Part shown: positions 23,882 through 32,438 of the stretch, one piece after another
How the letters are laid out: each line of letters begins with the position of its first letter
Position numbering within the stretch: the first letter of the stretch is position 1
Source: Polyangiaceae bacterium
GTDB lineage: Bacteria > Myxococcota_A > Polyangia > Polyangiales > Polyangiaceae
Reading direction: 5' to 3'
Assembly (NCBI GenBank): GCA_025937785.1
Contig: JAICQQ010000068.1
Span: 1-36,603 of the forward strand
DNA: 36,603 bases
Notes under the pieces: model-generated
The model's input: only the letters and a program-made list of their open reading frames with translations
Databases searched by the model: none
What the model was told of the DNA's origin: nothing
Made by a program: the position numbers and the translations under genes

Positions 23882-24031
23882 TCCACTGAACTGATTAGCA
23901 GAGCTGCGACCCGCCAGCCATCCGTAACTCAGCGTCGGACTTCAAAGTTTCACTAGGACCAAAAGAACTTCTGTCGAGACGGTCACGATTGGATCCCATG
24001 AGTGACCCCAGGATGCGTAGGATGAGTCCCC
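23882..24031. promoter_or_regulatory. Divergent promoter region, lhr and the 474-aa gene
   Basis: 150 bases separate the two divergent starts. The centre is comparatively AT-rich (AAAGTTTCACTAGGACC). No confident -35/-10 pair or LexA-like dyad could be picked. Confidence 0.4.
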
Positions 24032-25456
24032 ATGTCCAAAGCTGCCGACTTCGTTTCCGAGCTGAGTTCGCCCTCTGAACGCTGGCTCGCGCGGGTGATG
24101 GTGCACACCCTGCAAGAAGGGTTCCGCACCGCCGAAGATTTCGTCGAGTTCTTCTCCCCTGCAGAAATCATGGAGAGCCTCGACGGCGCCCCCGAGTTGC
24201 GTGCGAAGATCTTGGTCGAGGCGGCCGGCGTCCACGAGCGTATTGCCCGTAAGAAGTCGACCAACTCTGCTGCCGAAGACCTTCGCATCGCTTTGGAAGA
24301 GGGGATCTGCGATGCAAGCGCCGTGCTCGACCTGTTTCCCCCCGACGCGCGCGTCGCGCACCTGGAGCATGGCAGACTCTGGACCTTCCTGACCGAGGAC
24401 GAGTTCTGGGCGAGCGTGTCAGATTCGGATCAGGCGATCAAGCGCGTGCAGTTCATGCTCGAGACCGCCTTGGACGAAGAGCTCATCACGCTGCAAGAAA
24501 TTGCCGACGGCATCACCTTCGAAGAAATCGCCAAGCGCTTGCCGCGCGAAGACCTCGAGAGCCTGGTCGTGGAAGCGTTGAAGATGGGCCGCAAGCGCTC
24601 TGTATTCGACGAAGCATCGCTCGTCGATGCCGTCCCCTTGTCTGCGCTGCTCGGGCATCTGGCCCTCGAAACGGTGTGGGACACCGTGGTCATCGAGAAG
24701 GTCGCGAAGCCGGCCGACCTGCTCGGTGGCGGCGCCCCGCGCGAGAAGACCTCGAGCACGAGCACCGCCGAAGCTTCTGCACCGAGCTCGAGCAAGAACA
24801 ACAAGCATCGTGGCCGCAAGAAGACGGTGGCGGGCCCGGTGTCCGCGCTGAAGCCGCAGCCCGCTGCTCCTCCCAAGCCGCCTGCGGCACCGCCGGCGCC
24901 GCCGGTCGCCAAGCCCGAGGAGCCGCCGCCGGTGCTCGACGAGCCGAAAGAGGTCGCCATCCAGGCCGACGATCTGCTGTTCGACGAGGCGCGCTCGCCG
25001 CAAGAGGAAGAGGCGCGCAAGCGCGTGGCCGACAAACTCGTCGCGCTCGATCGGCTGCCTCCGAAGCACGACAAGCTGCCGACCGGCATCTTGCTCAGCA
25101 TGGAATCCATGTACTCCGAGTTGTTCCAGTTGAGCAGCGACGAAGAACGCGAAGAGTGCATCCGCGACTCTTTCCCCAACGAGGGTCACCTGACGACGGC
25201 GATGCTCGCGCTGATCGAGCTTTTGGATCCCAGCATCGACATCACCGATCCGGTGATTCGCGATGCCGACGTGGCCTCGCTGATCAAGGTGGTTCTGTTC
25301 GAGGAGCGCCACCGCGCCGAACAGGCCAACCCCTCGCGGGGCTCGGGCGCGCCCGCGCCGCCGGGTCAGAGCCGGCGCCCGCCCCCATTGCCGGGTGCAA
25401 GCAAGAGCACGCCACCGCCCCTGCCCGTTCCGTCGCGAGCCCCGCGCCCGCGCTGA
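24032..25456 (+). CDS. Hypothetical protein with repeated helical modules (474 aa)
   Basis: It starts MSKAADFVSELSSPSERW at 24032, with AGGATGAG upstream. Two related helical segments are visible: one around residues 15-75 (ARVMVHTLQEGFRTAEDFVEF) and one around 140-195 (FMLETALDEELITLQEIADG). Each is followed by a helix rich in E, L and K. Residues about 240-310 are a Lys/Pro/Ala-rich linker, then another helical segment (about 325-430), then a Pro-rich tail ending SRAPRPR. It is acidic and cytoplasmic, with no signal peptide and no catalytic motif. I do not recognise the family. The layout suggests a scaffold or adaptor. It is monocistronic, with a hairpin 34 bp after the stop. Confidence 0.65.
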   Translation: MSKAADFVSELSSPSERWLARVMVHTLQEGFRTAEDFVEFFSPAEIMESLDGAPELRAKILVEAAGVHERIARKKSTNSAAEDLRIALEEGICDASAVLDLFPPDARVAHLEHGRLWTFLTEDEFWASVSDSDQAIKRVQFMLETALDEELITLQEIADGITFEEIAKRLPREDLESLVVEALKMGRKRSVFDEASLVDAVPLSALLGHLALETVWDTVVIEKVAKPADLLGGGAPREKTSSTSTAEASAPSSSKNNKHRGRKKTVAGPVSALKPQPAAPPKPPAAPPAPPVAKPEEPPPVLDEPKEVAIQADDLLFDEARSPQEEEARKRVADKLVALDRLPPKHDKLPTGILLSMESMYSELFQLSSDEEREECIRDSFPNEGHLTTAMLALIELLDPSIDITDPVIRDADVASLIKVVLFEERHRAEQANPSRGSGAPAPPGQSRRPPPLPGASKSTPPPLPVPSRAPRPR

Positions 25457-25490
25457 CCGCACGTCACGGCACGGCCAAGCTCAGGACTCC

Positions 25491-25525
25491 GAGGGGTGCG
25501 CGTCCGTCGACACGCGTGCCCCCTC
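25491..25525. terminator. Hairpin between the 474-aa gene and tRNA-Leu
   Basis: GAGGGG (25491-25496) and a following CGCGT arm pair with ACGCGTGCCCCCTC (25512-25525) with a small internal loop. It lies between convergent transcripts and could serve both. No U-tract is present. Confidence 0.4.
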
Positions 25526-25571
25526 TCGAGCTACGCCGTCAGCCCCCACGCTCGACGCTCAGAGAGCAGGG

Positions 25572-25655
25572 TGCTGAAGGAGGGACTTGAACCCCCACGC
25601 CCTTGCGGGCACGTGGACCTGAACCACGCGCGTCTGCCAATTCCGCCACTTCAGC
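25572..25655 (-). tRNA. tRNA-Leu (anticodon CAG)
   Basis: On the minus strand the 84 bases run from GCTGAAG (25655-25649) to CTTCAGC plus A (25572), a perfect 7-bp acceptor stem. The D-region AGTGGCGGAATTGGCAGACGC is typical of leucine tRNAs. The anticodon arm CGTGG-TTCAGGT-CCACG gives CAG. A long variable arm (TGCCCGCAAGGGCG) and the T arm GGGGGTTCAAGTCCCTC follow. The CCA end is not encoded (CCC follows), so it must be added by tRNA nucleotidyltransferase. Confidence 0.97.
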
Positions 25656-25779
25656 GTTTTTGAGTCTCTGTTCCCGGGTACCGGGATTGGCTGGTGGATG
25701 TAATCAAGAGCCTGGACGTTTGCAAGCGAGTTTGGTCGCGAAGTACCACTCGCTGGCATTTTGTGGCTCGCGCAGGCCT

Positions 25780-26244
25780 TCAATCACGGAGCGGCCTGCC
25801 CTCGGCATCGGGGACCTTCCCCGACAAGATCATGACTGCGTCGATGACGGCCCAGATACCGCCCACGCAGAAAAAGGCGGTCACCAGCTGGGCAATGCCG
25901 ATGCCAGTGTGGCCCGCGTAGATACGCCCGAGTCCGGGCAACAGAAACTGGAGCAAGCCGGCAGCCAGCTTCTGCTTGTCCGAATAGGGCAAGCCCGAAC
26001 GCGGCTCGATGCCATAGGGCGCGCCCGGCGCTGCCAGATAGTTCCCCGGGGACGGATACGGCTGTGGTGCACCGTAGCCCGGAGGGCCACCCGGAGGTGG
26101 TGGGTAGCCGCCCGGCGGCACGTAGCCACCGCCACCGCCGCCCGGGGGGTACCCGCCGCCACCTGGAGGATAGCCGCCCCCACCGCCGGGTGGAGGCCCG
26201 TAGCCACCCCCAGCACTCTCGAGCACGTCCATACCCGCGAGCAT
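25780..26244 (-). CDS. TM2-domain protein with Gly/Pro/Tyr-rich head
   Basis: A 154-aa protein (142 aa if the ATG at 26232 is used). Residues about 10-75 are a disordered run of GGGGYPPGG-type repeats. Then SDKQKLAAGLLQFLLPGLGRIYAGHTGIGIAQLV and FFCVGGIWAVIDAVMILSG form two membrane helices joined by the short turn that defines the TM2 family (the GxGRFYxG-like motif appears here as GLGRIYAGH). Both ends should face the cytoplasm. TM2 proteins are widespread and of unknown function. The Gly/Pro/Tyr head is like those of proteins that phase-separate or act as flexible tethers. The TPR gene ends 44 bp upstream on the same strand. Confidence 0.8.
   Translation of the reverse strand: MLAGMDVLESAGGGYGPPPGGGGGYPPGGGGYPPGGGGGGYVPPGGYPPPPGGPPGYGAPQPYPSPGNYLAAPGAPYGIEPRSGLPYSDKQKLAAGLLQFLLPGLGRIYAGHTGIGIAQLVTAFFCVGGIWAVIDAVMILSGKVPDAEGRPLRD
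26080..26215. repeat. Low-complexity GGN/CCN repeat tract
   Basis: Irregular repeats of CCACCGCC-type sequence encode the Gly/Pro/Tyr head of the TM2 protein. The tract is purine-poor on the plus strand and likely prone to length variation. Confidence 0.6.
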
Positions 26245-26288
26245 AGCCGAAAGCCGAGCCGGGCGTCACCCGTTCAGAGCAGCGCGGG

Positions 26289-29200
26289 TCACAAGAGCCC
26301 GAGCCGGCGCCTGAGCGTGAACGCTGGATCGCTGACCCAGAAGCGCATGAGATCGTGCACCAGCCGGACGCCATGATTGAGTTGCTCACCGGTCGCTCCC
26401 GAGAGGTCGGCTTCCGTACGCCGCACCAGGTCAACCGGACCGGGCAGGTCGTCGGCCAAGAGCAGCGCCGCGCGCGCCGCCGTCAGCCGCACCTTCCGCA
26501 CCCATTCGTTGATGTCGGGCAGCTTCGCGCCCAGATAGAGCGCCGCCGCCTCCTCCATGCGACCGCGCCCCAGCCAGGGGAATGACTTGTACACCCGCTT
26601 GGCCATGCTCTGCATGTACTCTTCGTCGGCGAGCCCCCTGCCGAAGTTGGGATCGGCGGTCCGAGCGGCGGCTGCCAGCAGGATTTCCAGCGCTTGCGGC
26701 GGCAGCTTGTCGACCGCGTGCAGCCGGCGAGCGATGTTGGCCATCACACGTCCGAGCATGAACACCTGCTGCGGCTCGGTGAGGTTGCCGATGTACTCGG
26801 GCACCAAGATCGCCACCGGATCGCTGAATTCGACCTCCGGTAGGCCCGAGTGGGCCCGGTGCACGTAAAGCTCGAATTCGCCCAGGGCAAACGCCGCCGC
26901 CACGCGATCGGCGATCATGCGCAACGGGTGACTGGAGCGCGCTCCGAGCTTGTCACGCGAGCTGAGCGAGTAACGTTCGAGCTCCGGCGGATGCAGCTTG
27001 CCCAGGCTGTCCGTGAGGGTCAGCAAGAGCTCACAGCGCGCATCGATGCCGCCCAGGGCGTCGATGGAAATCATGGCCTCGAGATCCATGGACCCAGCGT
27101 GCACCAAAGCAGCTCGCGCCTGCCGCGCGCGGTGGTTCGTCGCTTCATTGTCGTTGGCGGCGCCGAGTGCGACCAGTCCGCCGATAGCGACGTTCGCTTC
27201 GGGCCCGCGCTCGAGGCCTTGCAGCACCGCAATCAGATCGCGCCAGGTCTCGGCGCGCATCACGTCGGCATCCAGCACGCGTCGCGTTTCCGCCAGGGCT
27301 CGCCCCAGGTCCCCACTCTTGTGGAAGCAACGCGCGAGCTCGCGGCGCATCTCGACGGACGCGGGGTTCGCCGAGAGTCCACGTTCGAGCGTGGCGATCG
27401 CCTGGGGGATTTGCTTGAGGGCCTGGCTCTGCACGCGCCCGAGCTCGGCGTACGTCGAACCCAGCCGTTCTTGAGGCACCCCTGCCTCATCGACGTATTT
27501 CGCGAGCGCGCCGGCGTACCGGGTCCACGGCGGGGTCGCCTGCTTCTGGACGAAGGCGCGCATGCGGGTGGCGGCTTCGGTGCTCGCACCCCCGAGCGCC
27601 ACGGCCTGCTCGAAGGCGTCGAGCGCTTCAGGCGTCTTGCCGCGGGCCTCTTCCAGCTTGGCGAGGCGCCCCAGCGCTTCAGCGCGCTCGTCGCGATCAG
27701 CCGAGGCCCGCACCAACCGCGCCGCAGTGTCGGCAGCGGGGCCCGTTTTGCCCGCGGCGATCTGCACGTCGAGCAAACGCTTCAGCGCTTCCCGGTGACT
27801 CGGTTGCAGATCGAGCACGTGCTCGAGGGAGCGGATGGCTTTCTCCGGTTCCTTCAGGCGCTCGTCGTAGACCGCCGCCAGCTCCAGGTGGATCCTGACC
27901 ACCTCGGTCTCGCCCGGCTGGAGCGCCAGCAGCTTGCTCAGCGTCTCCACCGCCAGGTTCCACTGCCCGTCGCGCACGTACAAGTCGCCGAGCCTGCCGA
28001 GTGCCTGCTGGTGGTTCGGCTGGTCACGGGTGATCCTGGTCAGAGCGGCGATGCCTCCGGCCGCGTCGTGCTTCTTGTCCGCCAGGAGCTCCGCTACGTG
28101 GATCCACAACGCGGCGCTGCGCTGTTTGTCCTTCGTGTTCTGGGCCGCGTGCGTCAGGTTCTGGATCAACTCGTCGAGCTTGCCGCCCGCCAACATCAGA
28201 TCGCGCAGCCTCCGAGCCGCCATCTCGTAGTCGGGGAACAGATCCAAGGCGCGTTCGAGCACCTTGGTCGCGCCCGGCACGTCGTCGTGCAGGTGCATCC
28301 TGAGCTCGGCGCTGCGGACCAAGAGGCGAGCCGCGCGACGACCATCGAGCCCGATTTTTGCCTCGTTTTCGGCAGCCTCCTCGATCAGCGCCGGGTCCTC
28401 GCTGCGCTGGGCGATGCGCGAGAGACCTCGCGCCGCCGCGATGTTGTCGGGTTCGGAGCCGAGCGCGGCGCGGTAGATCTCGATCGCGGTCGGGTCGCCC
28501 GACGCCTCGAGGGCTTCGGCGAGACGCGTCTGATGCGCGGAAACGAGGCTGGTCTCTTCCGCGACCGAACCGAGCTTGGCGTCGACGTGGGCCAAGAGCT
28601 GGCGATCCTTCTCTTCCAGCGCGATGCCCTCCAGCTCACTCAGAGCGGTAACGTCCGTGGGTGCGAGTTGCAGGATCGAAAAATAGCTCTGCTTGGCCGC
28701 GGCCTTATCGGCCTCGGACTTGGTGCCGAGCCGGGTGAACTCACGCAGCACGGCGACGCGTGCCTGTACGTCTCCGAGCACGCTCGCTTGCGCCGTGTAG
28801 ACCTTCTTCAGGCCTTCCTGGTCGCCTCCGGCAGCGTACAAGCTCTCGAGTGCCAAGAGCGCCCCCAAATGGCCCGGATCGCGATCGAGCACGGCGCGAT
28901 AGCTGTCAATGGCCTGCCCCGGGTTGCCCAGCTCGTCTCGCCAGACTTCGCCCATGCGCAGGTACGCGTCGATCTGTAATGCCGGATCGGGGGCGGTCTT
29001 GGTCTCGCGCACGAGCTCTTCGACCAGCCGCTTGAAATCGCGCTTCTCGGAGAGCAAGCGTAGCTTGCCGTCGAGCGCCGGGCGAAACGAGGGCTGAGCG
29101 CTCAACGCGTCCTCGTACGCGATCAGCGCCTGCTCCGGATTCTGCAGCCTGTTCTCGTAGGTCTCGCCCACCAGGTACGCGAGCCGTGCTCGACGTTCGA

Positions 29201-32200
29201 CGTCACGGGCTTCGCCCAGCTCGAGGCGCAAGAGCTTGACCAGCTCTTCCCATTGTTCTGCCTCTCTGAGCCGGATGCGCAGCGCCTCGCGCACAGCGAG
29301 GTTCGTGGGATCGATCTCGAACGCCTCGCGATAGTAGCGCACCGCCTCGGGCGGACGCCCGAGCTTCTGGTCGCTGAGCTCCCCCATTTTGCATAGCAAC
29401 GCCGCGCGCGCCGGCCCCTTGGCGGTCGCCCTGAGCTCGGATCGGTAGGTTTCGAGCAGGTCCTCCCAGCGGCCTTGCCGCTGCAGCAGGTCGGCCATCG
29501 CCCTCAGCGCAGGCGCGTAGTGGGGCTCGAGCTTCAAGACGGCCCTGAGCTTGTTCAGCGAACCCTCGGCATCGCCGAGCCGCTCGTCCATCACGTCGGC
29601 AGCGCGCTGCAACAGCGCCACCTGGCGCGGCTTGTCGGGCACGATCTGGGCTTCGAATTCGAGCGCCTCGACCAGCTCGTCGTAGCGATTGCCGCGTTCG
29701 GCAGCGCGCTGCCAGGCGTGGATCGCCTCGAAGTGATCGCGCACCAGCTCGAGGATGCGGCGGTACGCGGTCACGGCGTGCCCCGGCTCCGCCAGAGCAT
29801 CTTCTTGTAGGCGCCCGATCTTGAACAGATACGTAATCTTCGTGTCGTGATCGTCCGCCTGATCGACGGCGCGCTCGTAGAGCTCGCACAGCTCGTGGAA
29901 CATGCGAGCGTCCGAATAAAGCCGCACCAGTGCCTTGAACGAGGTGGGGTACCCGGGTCGGGCTCCGAGCGCGCGCTTGTGGGCTTCGATGGCTTGCGGC
30001 TTGTCGCCCAGGTGCCGTTCGACGATCTCCGCGACCCGCGCGAACGCCGCGGCACGCCGTTCCACGTCCAGCGTCGCTTCGGCTTCGGAAACCCCCATCT
30101 TGACCAGCGCCGCCCAGCTCCCTTGCTTCTCGTAGAGCGCACGCAGCGCGGCGAGCGCCGGCATGAAGCCCGGGTCGAGCTCGAGCGTGCGTTCGTACCA
30201 ACCCACGGCGTAGTCCGGGCGATTCAGGTGCTCTTCGTGGATCTGCCCGATGCGGTGGAAGTACACCACCTTGTCGAAGGTCGAAGCACCGAGCTCTGCC
30301 AGGCGTTCGAGGACGCCCGCCAAGGCTTCGTAGCGTGCGGCGCGTTCGTACTGCACCGCGAGCTCCCCCAAGACCACGCTGTCATTCGGCAACTCACGCG
30401 CGGCGCGTTCGAGCGCGTCGATGCCCCGATCGAGGTCGCCCAGGGCGTCCACGTAGGTTCTGGCGACGCGGTAGAGCGCCATCGCGCGCGCGGTTTGGTC
30501 GTTGACGAGGTCGACCTCTTTCTCCAGCACCGCGATCAGGTCCTTGTAGCGCTTGTGCGAGTGGTGCAATCGCTTGAGCGCGCTGAGCGCCAGGGGCGCC
30601 CGCGGATCGACCTCGAACGCGGTTTGATAGAGCTCGGTAGCGACCTCGCGCTCGTGACGGCGGCTCTCGACCAAGCGAGCGCGCTCGGCGATCACCGCAG
30701 CACGGTGCCGGCTATCGGCGCGCACGGCGTGTGCGGTGCGCTCGAGCGTCTTTTCGACGGCGTCCCACTGCGCGGTGTGCAGCTGGTTGCGCTGCACGGC
30801 CTTGAGCAGCGTTGGGTTCTGCTCGTCGAATTCGAGCGCAGCCAGGAACGCCTCGCGCGCTTCCTTCTTCTGCACCATGTGGTCTTCGAGCAAGAGTCCC
30901 TTTTCGTACAGCACCACCGCCTTGCGCTTGGGGTTCTTCAGCAAGCGCACCTCGGCGTCGAACAGCGGCAAGGCCATCTTTGCTTTGCCTTGGCTCACGA
31001 GCACGCGACGCGCCCCGCGGATCGAGGGCAGGTGCTCGGGCAAGAGCTCGCGGGCGCGCAGGTAGTGGTCGGCCGCTCGCTTGAGATCGGACAGCGGGTT
31101 CTCGAGCAGGCGCGCGCATTCGTAATGCAACCGCCCTTTGCGCGCGGCCTCCGAGGTGCGCGCGATCTGCGCTTCGCACTGCTCCACGAGCTCCGCCGCC
31201 GCCTGCTCAGCGCCGAGCGCGTCGGGGGCAGGCTCGGGCTTCCAGTCGACCTGCTCCGCGGCCGGGGCGGCAGCGCGTTCGCGGGACCTCGGCGGCAGCG
31301 GCGTGCGTGTCGCGCTCGCCTTGTCGTGCTGCGCGGCGCCCACTGTCGGCGCCGAACGCAACGGCGGCGCGGGCAGTGGGTGGGCCGGCAGCGGTGGTGG
31401 AGCGGGCGCGGGTGCCACCGCAACAGCCGGTGCCACGGGCGTGGCCTCTACGGCCTGAAGCAGCGCTGCCGCCGCTTTTTCGTCTTCCTCGTCGGGGACC
31501 AGCAGATCGTCGTCGGCTTCCAGCAGCTCCGGTTCCGGAGGCGGGTGCGAAGGACGATCGCGCGGCGACGGAGGTCGCGGCGGACGCGAGGGCACCGGAC
31601 GACTGGGGCGCGGGGGCGCCGCCTGCGACGCGGCGGCATGCGGCGGCACCGGGATCGCGGGTGCCGGTCGTGCGGGAGCGCTGCGCGTCGGCGGGCGCGG
31701 GGGGGGCGCTGGTGCTCTCGACGGCGACGGCGGTTTGGGCAAGCCCACCGGTGGCCGCGACCCGGGCACTGGTGGACGCGAGGCTGGCGGACGCGAGGGC
31801 GTGGCGGCTTCGGCCGGCTTCGAATGCAACCCCGATGGAGTTGGCGGGCGCGGCAGCGCCGACGGGCGCGGCGGAACCGACGCCGACGGGCGTGGCGGCA
31901 CGGCGCTCGCGCGGGGCGCGCTGTCGGTCTCGCGTGTCGGGGCCGCGTGGGCCGGATGCGACGGAGGCACCGGCAAGTGGGAAGCACGCGGATTCGGCGG
32001 CGGCTCCTGAGCCGGCGGCTCCTCACTCGGCGTCGCCGCAGGACTCGAGGTCGCTTCTGCCGGCGGGCGCTCGCTGGCGTCGCTCACCGGGCTCGAGTCC
32101 GCCATAGCGGCCGGCGCCGCTTCGGGGTCCGTGATAGTGCCCGGTGCCTCCGAGCTGGCTTCTGTCTGAACAGCGGCCACGCGGTGCGATGCGGAGGGAC

Positions 32201-32261
32201 GCTTTTGCCCTCGTTGCTTGCGCTTTGGCCCTTTGTTCGGCGTACTGCTGTTGTCGGCCAT
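26289..32261 (-). CDS. Giant tetratricopeptide-repeat protein (1990 aa)
   Basis: The start chosen is MADNSSTPNKGPKRKQRG at 32261; an in-frame ATG at 32381 gives an unlikely 40-residue head. Residues 1 to about 340 are Pro/Ala/Ser/Arg-rich and disordered, with repeated PPRPS and an acidic LLEADDDLLVPDEEDEK patch near 260. From about 345 to 1715 the protein is a near-continuous array of TPR-like helix pairs (for example AIDSYRAVLDRDPGHLGALLALESLY and AIEAHKRALGARPGYPTSFKALVRLY), spaced about 34-40 residues. The last 275 residues form a separate unrecognised domain (from SMDLEAMISIDALGG). No signal peptide or membrane segment, so probably cytoplasmic. Such arrays scaffold protein complexes. Partners are unknown. 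Confidence 0.85.
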   Translation of the reverse strand: MADNSSTPNKGPKRKQRGQKRPSASHRVAAVQTEASSEAPGTITDPEAAPAAMADSSPVSDASERPPAEATSSPAATPSEEPPAQEPPPNPRASHLPVPPSHPAHAAPTRETDSAPRASAVPPRPSASVPPRPSALPRPPTPSGLHSKPAEAATPSRPPASRPPVPGSRPPVGLPKPPSPSRAPAPPPRPPTRSAPARPAPAIPVPPHAAASQAAPPRPSRPVPSRPPRPPSPRDRPSHPPPEPELLEADDDLLVPDEEDEKAAAALLQAVEATPVAPAVAVAPAPAPPPLPAHPLPAPPLRSAPTVGAAQHDKASATRTPLPPRSRERAAAPAAEQVDWKPEPAPDALGAEQAAAELVEQCEAQIARTSEAARKGRLHYECARLLENPLSDLKRAADHYLRARELLPEHLPSIRGARRVLVSQGKAKMALPLFDAEVRLLKNPKRKAVVLYEKGLLLEDHMVQKKEAREAFLAALEFDEQNPTLLKAVQRNQLHTAQWDAVEKTLERTAHAVRADSRHRAAVIAERARLVESRRHEREVATELYQTAFEVDPRAPLALSALKRLHHSHKRYKDLIAVLEKEVDLVNDQTARAMALYRVARTYVDALGDLDRGIDALERAARELPNDSVVLGELAVQYERAARYEALAGVLERLAELGASTFDKVVYFHRIGQIHEEHLNRPDYAVGWYERTLELDPGFMPALAALRALYEKQGSWAALVKMGVSEAEATLDVERRAAAFARVAEIVERHLGDKPQAIEAHKRALGARPGYPTSFKALVRLYSDARMFHELCELYERAVDQADDHDTKITYLFKIGRLQEDALAEPGHAVTAYRRILELVRDHFEAIHAWQRAAERGNRYDELVEALEFEAQIVPDKPRQVALLQRAADVMDERLGDAEGSLNKLRAVLKLEPHYAPALRAMADLLQRQGRWEDLLETYRSELRATAKGPARAALLCKMGELSDQKLGRPPEAVRYYREAFEIDPTNLAVREALRIRLREAEQWEELVKLLRLELGEARDVERRARLAYLVGETYENRLQNPEQALIAYEDALSAQPSFRPALDGKLRLLSEKRDFKRLVEELVRETKTAPDPALQIDAYLRMGEVWRDELGNPGQAIDSYRAVLDRDPGHLGALLALESLYAAGGDQEGLKKVYTAQASVLGDVQARVAVLREFTRLGTKSEADKAAAKQSYFSILQLAPTDVTALSELEGIALEEKDRQLLAHVDAKLGSVAEETSLVSAHQTRLAEALEASGDPTAIEIYRAALGSEPDNIAAARGLSRIAQRSEDPALIEEAAENEAKIGLDGRRAARLLVRSAELRMHLHDDVPGATKVLERALDLFPDYEMAARRLRDLMLAGGKLDELIQNLTHAAQNTKDKQRSAALWIHVAELLADKKHDAAGGIAALTRITRDQPNHQQALGRLGDLYVRDGQWNLAVETLSKLLALQPGETEVVRIHLELAAVYDERLKEPEKAIRSLEHVLDLQPSHREALKRLLDVQIAAGKTGPAADTAARLVRASADRDERAEALGRLAKLEEARGKTPEALDAFEQAVALGGASTEAATRMRAFVQKQATPPWTRYAGALAKYVDEAGVPQERLGSTYAELGRVQSQALKQIPQAIATLERGLSANPASVEMRRELARCFHKSGDLGRALAETRRVLDADVMRAETWRDLIAVLQGLERGPEANVAIGGLVALGAANDNEATNHRARQARAALVHAGSMDLEAMISIDALGGIDARCELLLTLTDSLGKLHPPELERYSLSSRDKLGARSSHPLRMIADRVAAAFALGEFELYVHRAHSGLPEVEFSDPVAILVPEYIGNLTEPQQVFMLGRVMANIARRLHAVDKLPPQALEILLAAAARTADPNFGRGLADEEYMQSMAKRVYKSFPWLGRGRMEEAAALYLGAKLPDINEWVRKVRLTAARAALLLADDLPGPVDLVRRTEADLSGATGEQLNHGVRLVHDLMRFWVSDPAFTLRRRLGLL

Positions 32262-32438
32262 AACGTCTGTTTTCGCTGACCTTACACGAAGCCTCGGGAA
32301 TTGGCTGCCCCGGAAAGCACGCGGCCTCCTCGCCCAGCGAAGCGCCACGGGCGAGCTTTCCAGCATCGGCCCGTGAGCCAAACTTCATTTCGACACGATG
32401 GGCGACGGCGCGAGCGTCGTGGTATCACCGCGCCGCCC
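32262..32438. promoter_or_regulatory. Divergent region between the TPR gene and pyrC
   Basis: 177 bases hold the promoters of both units. I cannot single out a -35/-10 pair, and no PyrR-type attenuator or other recognisable pyrimidine-sensing leader is seen before pyrC. The ribosome-binding site of pyrC is poor (GCCGCCC directly before ATG). Confidence 0.35.

Noticed and set aside
26080..26215. CRISPR-like repetition in the TM2 gene
   Set aside because: The repeats are irregular, contiguous and in frame, encoding Gly/Pro/Tyr; there are no spacers.
29847..32279. Long plus-strand open frame (810 codons) antisense to the TPR gene
   Set aside because: Its product is Arg/His/Gln-rich and repetitive, as expected for the mirror of a high-GC gene; it has no ribosome-binding site or domain.
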